NCBI RefSeq assembly: GCF_014639315.1
Contig: NZ_BMFY01000001.1
Coordinates: 62,001 to 126,000, forward strand
Direction of reading: 5' to 3'
DNA length: 64,000 nt
Source of the DNA: Sediminivirga luteola
GTDB lineage: Bacteria; Actinomycetota; Actinomycetes; Actinomycetales; Brevibacteriaceae
Shown here: positions 8,247-15,212 of the stretch, one piece after another
Position numbering within the stretch: position 1 is the first letter of the stretch
How the letters are laid out: every line of letters begins with the position of its first letter
Notes under the pieces: generated by a model
What the model saw: the letters and a program-made list of their open reading frames with translations, nothing else
Told to the model about the DNA's origin: nothing
The model's database searches: none
Program-made: the position numbers and the translations under genes

Positions 8247-9785
8247 TCAGAGGAACTCGACGCCCTGCGCCAGCGGCAGTTCCCCGGAGTAGTTGACCGT
8301 GTTGGTGGCCCGGCGCATGTACGCGCGCCAGGCGTCGGAGCCGGACTCCCGGCCGCCACCGGTCTCCTTCTCCCCGCCGAACGCCCCGCCGATCTCCGCG
8401 CCGGAGGTGCCGATGTTCACATTCGTGATGCCGCAGTCGGACCCCTCGATGAACCGCTCGGCCTCGGCCAGATCCGAGGTGAAGATCGCCGATGACAGTC
8501 CCTGCGGGACCTCGTTGTTCAGCGCGATCGCCTCGTCCAGGTCCTCGTACTCGACCACGTACAGGATCGGCGCGAACGTCTCCTCCCGCACGATCTCCGT
8601 CTGCCCGGGCATCCGCACCACCGCCGGTTCGACGTACCAGGCGTCCGGTGCCTCGTCGGCCAGGACCCGGCTCCCCCCGCACAGCACCTCGCCGCCCTGC
8701 TCCACGGCGGCCTTCAGCGCGTTCTGCATCGCCTGATGGGAGTTCTCGTCGATGAGCGGCCCCACCAGCACGCCCTTCTGCTCGGGGGCGCCGATGCCGA
8801 GGGTGCCGTAGGCGGCGACGATCCGGTCCGTCAGCTCGGCCGAGATGTCCTTGTGCACGATCAGCCGCCGCAGCGTCGTGCACCGCTGGCCGGCGGTCCC
8901 GGCGGCGGCGAACACCACACCGCGCAGCGCCAGCTCCAGGTCCGCGCTGGGAGCCACGACGGCGGCGTTGTTGCCGCCGAGCTCCAGCAGGACCTTCCCG
9001 AAGCGTTCTGCCACCCTGGGCCCCACCGCGCGGCCCATCCGCACCGAACCGGTCGCCGAGAGGAGCGCCACGCGAGGATCGTCGACCAGCAGCCGGCCGC
9101 CGTCGGCGCCCGCGGCGATCACGCTGTTCAGGCCCTCGGGAGCCCCGACCTCCCGCGCGGCCCGCGCCAGCAGCGCATCGGCGGCCAGTGAGGACAGCAG
9201 CGTCTTCTCCGAGGGCTTCCACACCACCGCGTTGCCGCACACCAGGGCGAGCGCCGTGTTCCACGAGTACACCGCGACGGGGAAGTTGAAGGCGCTGATG
9301 ACGCCGACGACCCCCAGCGGATGCCAGGTCTCCATCAGACGGTGCCCGGGCCGCTCCGAGGGCATGGTCCGGCCGTAGAGCTGCCGGGACTGGCCCAGCG
9401 CGAACTCGCAGATATCGATCATCTCCTGCACCTCGCCGGCCGCCTCCGAGGGAGTCTTGCCCGCCTCGATGGTCACCAGCGTGGCCAGGTCCGCCTTGTG
9501 CTCGGCCAGCAGCCGCCCCCACCGGGCCACGAGCTGTCCCCGCTCGGGCGCCGGCACCCGCCGCCAAGCCAGGAATGCCTGCTGCGCCGCATCGAGCGTG
9601 GCGTCGATGTCGTCCGGCGAGTCCGCCGGCAGCTGGCCGAACGTCCCGCCGTCGATGGGGCTGCGCAGCGGCAGGCTCCCGGCCGGGCCCGGCTGCCGTG
9701 CCGTGAGCGCGTCCAGATCCGCGCCGCAGGCGGCCAGCGCGGCGGCGGCACGGCTGCGGATCTCATCGGTCGTGGGAATGGCCAT
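8247..9785 (-). CDS. amaB: L-piperidine-6-carboxylate dehydrogenase (ALDH7 family)
   Basis: Oxidises piperidine-6-carboxylate/alpha-aminoadipate semialdehyde to alpha-aminoadipate in lysine and pipecolate breakdown. 512 aa. The ALDH7 signature is unusually clear: LELGGNNAAVV with the catalytic Glu (about 272-282), nucleophile Cys in GTAGQRCTTLRRL (about 300-312), and near-identity to eukaryotic antiquitin in GGEKETGGGRESGSDAW and SGELPLAQGVEF at the C-terminus. The start is the ATG before AIPTTDEIRS because AAAGGAGA lies 7 nt upstream; a longer start at 9839 lacks a ribosome site. It is downstream of, and probably co-transcribed with, the flavoprotein oxidase gene (211 bp apart), which supports the assignment to pipecolate/lysine catabolism. 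Confidence 0.88.
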   Translation of the reverse strand: MAIPTTDEIRSRAAAALAACGADLDALTARQPGPAGSLPLRSPIDGGTFGQLPADSPDDIDATLDAAQQAFLAWRRVPAPERGQLVARWGRLLAEHKADLATLVTIEAGKTPSEAAGEVQEMIDICEFALGQSRQLYGRTMPSERPGHRLMETWHPLGVVGVISAFNFPVAVYSWNTALALVCGNAVVWKPSEKTLLSSLAADALLARAAREVGAPEGLNSVIAAGADGGRLLVDDPRVALLSATGSVRMGRAVGPRVAERFGKVLLELGGNNAAVVAPSADLELALRGVVFAAAGTAGQRCTTLRRLIVHKDISAELTDRIVAAYGTLGIGAPEQKGVLVGPLIDENSHQAMQNALKAAVEQGGEVLCGGSRVLADEAPDAWYVEPAVVRMPGQTEIVREETFAPILYVVEYEDLDEAIALNNEVPQGLSSAIFTSDLAEAERFIEGSDCGITNVNIGTSGAEIGGAFGGEKETGGGRESGSDAWRAYMRRATNTVNYSGELPLAQGVEFL

Positions 9786-9996
9786 GATGTCGGTCTCCTT
9801 TGTCTGTCGGGTCGTACGGTTCATGCAGGTGCGGTTCATGCAGGGTGCGCGAATGCGCGGGGCTCGTGCGGCGCGCGGACGCCGGGGCGATCGGACGCAG
9901 CGCGGCGGCTTGGCGAGGACCGGCCGGCGGCGGAGCCGGAAGAGGGCGGCTCGGCACAGACACCACGGCCCGGCCCGGTCCGGCCACTGGGCAGCC

Positions 9997-11157
9997 TCAG
10001 ACGATGTTCAGCTCGGGCCGTTCCACCCCCTCGGTGAACCGCTCCGCGGACAGACCCGACACATCCACCCAGGGCGGGCGTGCCGCGTAGAGATCGGCCA
10101 TCACCTCGCCGATGCCAGGTCCCATCAGGAAGCCGTGCCCGGAGAACCCGGCTGCGTACAGGAACCGGAACCCGTCGTCGTCGGCGTGCTCGCCGACCAG
10201 GGCGTTGTGGTCCGGGGTCATCTCGTACAGGCCGGCCCAGCCGGAAGCCACATCGATCTCGGAGAGCCCGGGGAAGCGCTCGGCGATCAGCTCGGCGGTG
10301 TCGGCCAGCCACTCGTCGCTGCGCCGCGGTTCGAAACCCCAGGTGGGTTCCCGCTCCGGCGCTCCGATGAGCAGGCCCGCGCCCTCGCGGTGGAAGTACA
10401 GCGAGGTGGCGAAGTCGATTGTGAAGGGCAGCGCCGGATCCAGATCCGGCAGCGGGCCGGTCACGAGGATCTGCCGGCGCAGCGGACGGACCGGCAGCGG
10501 GACGCCGAAGGCATCGCCGATGGCGGCCGACCACGCCCCGGCAGCGCAGACGACGGCGGCCGCCTGGATCGTCCCGGCGGAGGTGCGCAGCGCACGCCGG
10601 CCCGATCCCGGCTCCGCTTCGCCGGCACCTTCGAAGCGGCAGCCGGTGACGATGCGCACGCCCTGCCGACGGGCGGCCGCGGCCAGCCCGAGGACGACCG
10701 ACTCCGGCGTGCAGTGCCCGTCGCGCGGGTGGAACGCGGCTCCCAGGACGTCCATGCCGGCAGAGGGCGCCAGCCGGCGCGCCTCGCTGGCATCGAGCAT
10801 CCTGCTCTGCACGCCCATGCTGTTCTGCAGGGCGACGTTCTGCTCGAAGCTGGCGAGCGCCCCGGGCTCGTCGATCAGGAACAGGTAGCCGCACTGATTC
10901 AGGTCGATCTCCTGGCCGAAGTCCTGTGCGAAGGACTCGAAGACCTCCAGCCCGCGCAGTCCCAGGGCGATGTTGATCTCATCCGAGAACTGGGCGCGGA
11001 CCCCGCCCGCGGCCCGGCAGGTGGAACCCGAGCCGAGCTGAGCCTGCTCCAGCAGGACGACGTCTCTGACCCCGTCAGCGGCCAGCCGATGAGCGATGGA
11101 CAGGCCCATGATCCCGCCCCCGATGATGACGACCTCGGCGCTTGCCGGCAGCTCCAT
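9997..11157 (-). CDS. FAD-dependent amine oxidase of the DAO family, candidate L-pipecolate oxidase
   Basis: 386-aa flavoprotein of the D-amino acid oxidase/sarcosine oxidase family. An N-terminal Rossmann motif GGGIMGLSIAHRLA (about 13-26) is followed by LLEQ, whose acidic residue binds the FAD ribose. GSGSTCRAAGGVRAQF (about 42-57) is the usual FAD-contact segment. The C-terminal GLYEMTPDHNALVG and GFSGHGFLMGPGIGE are typical of sarcosine/pipecolate/proline oxidase relatives. The family does not fix the substrate. The adjacent ALDH7 enzyme uses piperidine-6-carboxylate, the product of pipecolate oxidation, so L-pipecolate oxidase (an AmaA equivalent) is the best inference. Alternatives are sarcosine, proline or another secondary amine. 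The start ATG has a GGGGG run 6 nt upstream and faces the divergent lysR gene. Confidence 0.75.
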   Translation of the reverse strand: MELPASAEVVIIGGGIMGLSIAHRLAADGVRDVVLLEQAQLGSGSTCRAAGGVRAQFSDEINIALGLRGLEVFESFAQDFGQEIDLNQCGYLFLIDEPGALASFEQNVALQNSMGVQSRMLDASEARRLAPSAGMDVLGAAFHPRDGHCTPESVVLGLAAAARRQGVRIVTGCRFEGAGEAEPGSGRRALRTSAGTIQAAAVVCAAGAWSAAIGDAFGVPLPVRPLRRQILVTGPLPDLDPALPFTIDFATSLYFHREGAGLLIGAPEREPTWGFEPRRSDEWLADTAELIAERFPGLSEIDVASGWAGLYEMTPDHNALVGEHADDDGFRFLYAAGFSGHGFLMGPGIGEVMADLYAARPPWVDVSGLSAERFTEGVERPELNIV

Positions 11158-11182
11158 GCGGCACCCCCTTCAGCAGAGCCGG

Positions 11183-11200
11183 TAGTGATGTGTGTCACTA
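11183..11200. promoter_or_regulatory. Palindromic operator candidate TAGTGA-N6-TCACTA
   Basis: A perfect 6-bp inverted repeat with a 6-nt spacer lies 26 bp upstream of the oxidase start in the divergent oxidase/lysR space. A second, GTGAA-N13-TTCAC, lies at 11240-11262. Both share the half-site GTGA/TCAC. Such paired dyads between a LysR gene and its divergent target are typical regulator binding sites. Binding is inferred. Confidence 0.5.
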
Positions 11201-11411
11201 TCGAAACCCGGCCGGCGTGTTCAGCACCAGCGATGTAATGTGAATGAACCCATCAGCTTCACTGAACTGTTGCCGGGGCGCACGCGAGAGGAGTGCCGCT
11301 GCGCGCGACGGGTGCGCGCGACGGTCGAAGCGAGCCCTGTGCGTGCGCGCCGGATGACGGCGGATGCGCGCGGGCCCGGCCGGGCTGGGTGGCGGAGGGG
11401 GAGAGCGGAGA

Positions 11412-12509
11412 ATGGCCGAACTGACGATGCAGGGGGTGCGCGTGGACTGGACCTTGACGCAGCTGCGGACCTTCGTGGCCGTGGCCGACGCCGGGTCGAT
11501 GTCCCGCGCCGCGCAGCTCCTGGGTTACACCCCGGGCGCGGTGTCACAGCACATGGCGGCGCTGCGCAAGGCCGCGCAGCACGAGCTCTTCGTCAAGGAC
11601 GGCAGGCACCGGCGGCTGACGGAGGCAGGGGAGACGCTGCTGCAGCACGCCCGCGCGATCTTAGCGGCGGAGGCGCGGGCCAGCGAGGCCATGTCGCCGA
11701 TGAGCGAGTCCCCGCAGGTGGCCGTGACGGTGGGGGTCTTCGGCTCGGTGGCGGCGGCCTGCGCGGCTCCGCTGATGGCGCAGCTCACCCAGCGGCACGG
11801 TTCTTCGTCGGCGGTCCGGCTCCGTGAGATCGACGTGGACGGCATCCCGCAGGCGGTTCTGGAGGGCACGGTGGACGTGGCCCTGGCACTCGACTACCCG
11901 GACGCCCGGCGCGCCCCGCAGCGCGGGCTGCGCTCGCAGACGGTGCACCGGGAGGAGTTCAGCGTGGTGGCTTCGTGCACGCATCCGCTGGCTCGCTGGG
12001 CGGTGAAGAACGGCAATGGCGGTCGGGCCGATGAACCGGCGCCAACCGCGTCCCAGGCGGGCGACGACGCGGCCGCCGGCGCGGGCGAGGCGGCTCCGGC
12101 GGCGGAGGGAAGCAGCGGCGCGACGGCACCGTGCGGCGCGGACAAGGCTGAACGGCTCCTCTGGGCCAGGCTGGCCGACGCCCACTGGATCCTCCCGCCG
12201 GTCGACACCGCCTTCGGCCGCGCGACCCGGATCGCCTGCTCGGTCAACGGCATGGAGCCGGCAGAGCGGCACATCGTCGTGGACTCCGCGCTCGCGCTCG
12301 GCCTGGTGGCCGACGGCCTGGGGATCACCCTGGCAACGCCGCTCATGCTCCGGATGCAGCCCGCCGCCGTCCGGCGGGACCTCGTGACCATCCCGCTGAA
12401 CGTGCCGGCCATGCGGGAGATCGTGCTGATCACCCGGGCCGCCGATGCGGGGCGCCGCGGGATCGGCGCGGTCACGGACGCCCTCGTGCAGACCGCCCCC
12501 TGGGAGTGA
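11412..12509 (+). CDS. LysR-family transcriptional regulator
   Basis: 365 aa. The N-terminal winged helix-turn-helix spans about residues 12-70 (TLTQLRTFVAVADAGSMSRA, then GAVSQHMAALRK as recognition helix). A type-2 periplasmic-binding-like effector domain follows (about 100-365). Its orientation, divergent from the oxidase-ALDH7 genes, suggests it controls them. An Ala/Gly/Ser-rich insert of about 45 residues (about 200-248) interrupts the effector domain in a surface-loop position; it is compositionally like linkers elsewhere in this genome. The start is the ATG before AELTMQG with GGAGA close upstream; longer in-frame starts are possible. The gene ends 20 bp from the convergent rhodanese gene. 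Confidence 0.85.
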   Translation: MAELTMQGVRVDWTLTQLRTFVAVADAGSMSRAAQLLGYTPGAVSQHMAALRKAAQHELFVKDGRHRRLTEAGETLLQHARAILAAEARASEAMSPMSESPQVAVTVGVFGSVAAACAAPLMAQLTQRHGSSSAVRLREIDVDGIPQAVLEGTVDVALALDYPDARRAPQRGLRSQTVHREEFSVVASCTHPLARWAVKNGNGGRADEPAPTASQAGDDAAAGAGEAAPAAEGSSGATAPCGADKAERLLWARLADAHWILPPVDTAFGRATRIACSVNGMEPAERHIVVDSALALGLVADGLGITLATPLMLRMQPAAVRRDLVTIPLNVPAMREIVLITRAADAGRRGIGAVTDALVQTAPWE

Positions 12510-12529
12510 GGCGCTGCCTGAGATGCGGC

Positions 12530-13405
12530 CTATCGCTCCCCCGGCTCCTCGCCGGTCGCCACCGGGCGGTCCGGGTCGGAGGACCACTCGCTCCAGGAGC
12601 CCGGGTACAGCGCCGCCTCCTTGCCGGCGACCGCGAGTGCGAGCACGGTGTGGGTCGCGTGGATTCCCGAGCCGCAGTAGGCGCCGGCCGGCGCCTCGTC
12701 CGTGACGCCGAGGCCGGCGTAGCGCTCGCGCAGCTGCTCCGGGGGCAGGAAGGCGCCGTCCCGGCCCAGATTGCCTTCGCCCGGCGCGTTCACGGCACCG
12801 GGGATGTGGCCGGCGACGGGATCGATGGGCTCGGTCTCCCCGCGGTAGCGTTCCGGGGCCCGCGCGTCCAGGAGCACGCCGGTGCGCGCCATCTCCTCGG
12901 CGGCATCGGCGTCCAGCACCGGCATGGCGCCGTACCGGAGCGTCACGTCCCCGGGTTCGGGACGGTGCCCGGGGCCGGTCTCCAGCGGCAGGCCCGCGGC
13001 GCGCCATGCGCTCAGCGCGCCGTCGAGCACCCGCACGTCCTCCAGGCCGGCGTGGCGCAGCAGCCACCACGCCCGGGCCGCCGACGACCCGCCGGCATCG
13101 TCGTAGGCGACGACCGTGTCGCCGGGGCGGATGCCCCATCCCCGCGCGTTCTCCTGCAGGCGCTCCACTGGCGGAATCGGGTTGCGCCCGCCGCTGGTGG
13201 CGCCGGGGTCGGCGAGTTCGGTGGGCAGGTCCACGAAGACCGCGCCGGGCAGGTGCCCGGCGGCGAAATCCTCTCGGCCGTCGGGCTTGCCCAGTTGCCA
13301 GCGCACATCGAGCAACCGCACGGGCGCTCCCTCGCGCAGCAGCGCGTGCAGGTCCGAGGGGGTGATGAGGTGGCCGGAGGTGCCCGGCCCGTTCGTGAGG
13401 CTCAT
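12530..13405 (-). CDS. sseA: Thiosulfate/3-mercaptopyruvate sulfurtransferase (tandem rhodanese)
   Basis: Transfers sulfane sulfur to thiophilic acceptors. 291 aa, the usual two-domain size. The N-terminal rhodanese domain (about 15-140) is inactive-type; it contains LLDVRWQLG and GAVFVDL. The C-terminal domain (about 160-285) carries the catalytic Cys in the loop AYCGSGIHATHT (about 245-256). CGSG is the form seen in mercaptopyruvate sulfurtransferases, though the loop continues IHA instead of VTA. The start has GGGAG 5 nt upstream. The frame stays open far upstream into the repeat region to 13939, but that part is repeat-encoded and is excluded. Confidence 0.9.
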   Translation of the reverse strand: MSLTNGPGTSGHLITPSDLHALLREGAPVRLLDVRWQLGKPDGREDFAAGHLPGAVFVDLPTELADPGATSGGRNPIPPVERLQENARGWGIRPGDTVVAYDDAGGSSAARAWWLLRHAGLEDVRVLDGALSAWRAAGLPLETGPGHRPEPGDVTLRYGAMPVLDADAAEEMARTGVLLDARAPERYRGETEPIDPVAGHIPGAVNAPGEGNLGRDGAFLPPEQLRERYAGLGVTDEAPAGAYCGSGIHATHTVLALAVAGKEAALYPGSWSEWSSDPDRPVATGEEPGER

Positions 13406-13440
13406 GCGGAACTCCCTTCGTCTCCTGCAGGCTACCGGAC

Positions 13441-13664
13441 CGGGGTGCCCGCGGCTGCCGGAGTCGGGACTTCCACATGTGCACGGAACGCGTCTCTGGC
13501 CGAGACCGAGACGAAACCAAGGGTCAGGGAAGTTCCGCACGTGCACGGGGCCGTTGTCCGCAGGGGCGCCCCGTGGCTGCCGGGGGCGGGACCTGCCACG
13601 AGGAGAGATGTGTTTGTCCGCAGGGGCGCCCCGTGGCTGCCGGGGGCGGGACCTGCCGCGAGGT
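13441..13664 (+). repeat. 60-bp tandem repeat, two near-identical copies plus an older degenerate copy
   Basis: The 532-bp space between sseA and the NUDIX-like gene has no convincing gene. A 50-bp word starts TTGTCCGCAGGGGCGCCCCG at 13555 and recurs exactly 60 bp later at 13615, with one mismatch up to 13664. A third, diverged copy (GCGGCTGCCG and GGGAC blocks kept) lies at 13441-13475. A smaller related word ending GTGCACGG occurs near 13470 and 13532. There are no unique spacers, so this is a tandem array and not a CRISPR. Confidence 0.85.
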
Positions 13665-13841
13665 GTGTTCTGAGGCGTGCTCGGCACGGGAGCGCCGCGG
13701 GGGAGGTCGCCCCGAGTATCGCCTGCGATGTCGTGAGCACGATGCGGTGCCCCCGCCAGCCGGGTGAAGCAGCGAGCCAGCCTGGCAGTGGCCTCCGGGC
13801 TGTCTCGCCACGTGCTCCCGAGGCCGGCGCCGGCGTCCGTG

Positions 13842-13877
13842 CTTGTTCTGAACCCGGCGCTTGTTCTGAACCCGGCG
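13842..13877 (+). repeat. 18-bp perfect tandem duplication
   Basis: The word CTTGTTCTGAACCCGGCG occurs twice in a row (13842-13859 and 13860-13877), about 50 bp before the NUDIX-like promoter. It may put the same protein-binding word in two helical phases or may be slippage noise. Confidence 0.8.
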
Positions 13878-13924
13878 CAGAGCTTCAGGCGCGCCGGAAC
13901 CCCGGGCTGCGCGGGCCGCTCCGG

Positions 13925-13930
13925 TATATT
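13925..13930 (+). promoter_or_regulatory. -10 box TATATT, leaderless start of the NUDIX-like gene
   Basis: TATATT, rare in this GC-rich sequence, ends 7 nt before the ATG at 13938. There is no Shine-Dalgarno sequence, so the mRNA probably begins at the start codon. Confidence 0.7.
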
Positions 13931-13937
13931 CGCGGCC

Positions 13938-14477
13938 ATGAGCAGAACCGCACTGGACTACGGCGACGCCTGGTTCGAGCCGGATGAGTTCGACGAGGTA
14001 CGCCGCCGCCTGCCGATCGCCTACGTCAACGCGGTTCCGGTCCGGGTGGGGCCGGACGGGCAGCTGGAGAAGGTCGGCCTGCTGCTGCGCAGCATGGACG
14101 ACGGCTCACTGGGCCGCGAGCTCGTCAGCGGGCGGATCCGCTATCACGAGACGGTGCGCTCGGCGCTGCTGCGCCACGTCGAGAACGACCTGGGCCCGAT
14201 GGCGCTGCCCCAGGTGCCGGTGTCCCCGCAGCCGTTCACCGTGGCCGAGTACTTCCCCACCCGTGGCGCGGCCGCGCTGCACGATCCGCGGCAGCACGCC
14301 ATCGCCCTGTGCTACATCCTTCCCGTGGGCGGCGAATGCACGCCCCGCCAGGATGCCCTGAGCCTGGACTGGCTCAGTCCGGCCGAGGTCATGAGCGACG
14401 GCATCCGCGAGGAGATGCGGCACGGACAGGACCGTGTCCTCGCCCAGGCGCTCGCGCATCTGGGCGAGCTGCCCTGA
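13938..14477 (+). CDS. NUDIX-like protein of the DUF4916 type
   Basis: 179 aa. The size, the opening (LDYGDAWFEPDEFDEVR) and the central block GLLLRSMDDGSLGRELVSGR resemble the actinobacterial NUDIX-hydrolase-like DUF4916 family. A standard NUDIX box (GX5EX7REUXEEXGU) is not obvious; only a partial helix with RYHETVRSALLRHVENDLG (about 71-89) occupies that place. Pyrophosphohydrolase activity is therefore uncertain and the substrate unknown. The start is fixed by the promoter position. The last 23 bases of the gene, including the stop, are copied immediately downstream. Confidence 0.75.
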   Translation: MSRTALDYGDAWFEPDEFDEVRRRLPIAYVNAVPVRVGPDGQLEKVGLLLRSMDDGSLGRELVSGRIRYHETVRSALLRHVENDLGPMALPQVPVSPQPFTVAEYFPTRGAAALHDPRQHAIALCYILPVGGECTPRQDALSLDWLSPAEVMSDGIREEMRHGQDRVLAQALAHLGELP

Positions 14478-14507
14478 AACTCGCATCTGGGCGAGCTGCC
14501 CTGAAAC
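14455..14507 (+). repeat. Tail duplication: 26-bp perfect repeat over the end of the NUDIX-like gene
   Basis: The 26 bases 14455-14480, which include the last codons and TGA stop, recur perfectly at 14482-14507 (period 27). The copy is not translated from the gene because the first stop ends it. Confidence 0.9.
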
Positions 14508-14571
14508 ACAGCGGGTCGCTGCGACCGAAGCGCCGCGTCGCCGGCCTCGACCGATCGAAGCGTGAGGGCAA

Positions 14572-14635
14572 TTCCCACGGCTGTTTCGAATTCCCGCCGC
14601 TGATCACGAGGGGATTCTGGAAACAGCCGTGGGAA
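14572..14635. terminator. Long imperfect hairpin downstream of the NUDIX-like gene
   Basis: A perfect 16-bp inverted repeat (TTCCCACGGCTGTTTC at 14572-14587 with its complement at 14620-14635) encloses a 32-nt centre. The centre itself contains GAATTCCC and GGGGATTC, which pair with one mismatch. It is 95 bp after the stop codon and could be a terminator or a mobile palindromic element. No T-tract follows. Confidence 0.5.
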
Positions 14636-14638
14636 GCT

Positions 14639-14916
14639 GGGCGTGCCTGCGCCGTGAGGCGGCACTGGGGCGCCGGGCCGGGTCCGCGAGACGTGCTGTG
14701 AGCGCGGCACTGCGGTTCCCGGACGGTCTTCCGGCGGCCGAGGCGCTGGGGTTCCCGGCTGTCGCTCGGAGGAGCGTGCCTGGGCGTGCCCGCGCCATGA
14801 GGCGGCACTGGGGCGTGCCTGCGGCGCTGGGCGAGGCGTGCTGCCAGCCGGGGGCTGCGGTGCCGCCGGCGAGACGTGCTGTGAGCGTGGCACTGCGGTT
14901 CCCGGACGGTCTCCGG
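14639..14916 (+). repeat. Segmental imperfect repeats upstream of prpD
   Basis: Part of the 735-bp gene-free space before prpD. Word A (34 bp, starts GGGCGTGCC) occurs at 14639-14672 and 14782-14815. Word B (48-49 bp, starts GCGAGACGTGCTGTGAGCG) occurs at 14686-14734 and 14869-14916, almost identical. The A copies are 143 bp apart and the B copies 183 bp, so this is a mosaic of duplications and not one simple tandem array. Weak antisense frames here are repeat artefacts. Confidence 0.85.
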
Positions 14917-14970
14917 GCCGCGCGATGCATCCCGACTGGCGCCGGCACCCCCGCAAGGGGGAGAATGTAT

Positions 14971-14982
14971 CTTGATGACAAG
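14971..14982. promoter_or_regulatory. Small AT-rich palindrome CTTGATGACAAG upstream of prpD
   Basis: CTTG-ATGA-CAAG lies in an AT-rich island (about 14966-14990) that stands out from its surroundings, about 45 bp upstream of the proposed prpDBC -10 box. It could be an operator of a GntR-type or other prp regulator. No regulator gene lies next to it. Confidence 0.3.
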
Positions 14983-15023
14983 GTTTTTCGTTCCGCGGCT
15001 GCCGTGCCGGGTTCTGTGGCGCA

Positions 15024-15212
15024 TAAGCTAGGAACGGATCTCGCAGCTGGAGACACCCGTGCCGTGCACGCCGGTCCTACCGGACCCGGGTGAGCACGGC
15101 ACAGGAGCGGCAGGGCGACCAGCCGTGGTCTTGGGCTCTCGGCCAATGGTGACCGCAGGTCGAAGGCAAAGGACGCTCCCGCTCGACCGTCACGACCCCA
15201 TAAGGAGACCCC
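15024..15212 (+). promoter_or_regulatory. prpDBC promoter and structured 5' leader
   Basis: TAAGCT (15024-15029) is a fair -10 and would give a leader of about 175 nt. The leader has a perfect 9-bp inverted repeat, GTGCCGTGC (15059-15067) with GCACGGCAC (15094-15102). It encloses a second hairpin, CCGGT-CCT-ACCGG (15071-15083). The leader ends with an AAGGAGA ribosome site 6 nt before the prpD ATG. The nested stems could be an attenuator or protein-binding RNA. It matches no riboswitch class I recognise. Confidence 0.45.

Noticed and set aside
13406-13939. N-terminal extension of the rhodanese (open to 13939)
   Set aside because: The extension translates the tandem repeats; the ATG at 13405 has a proper ribosome site and the normal family length.
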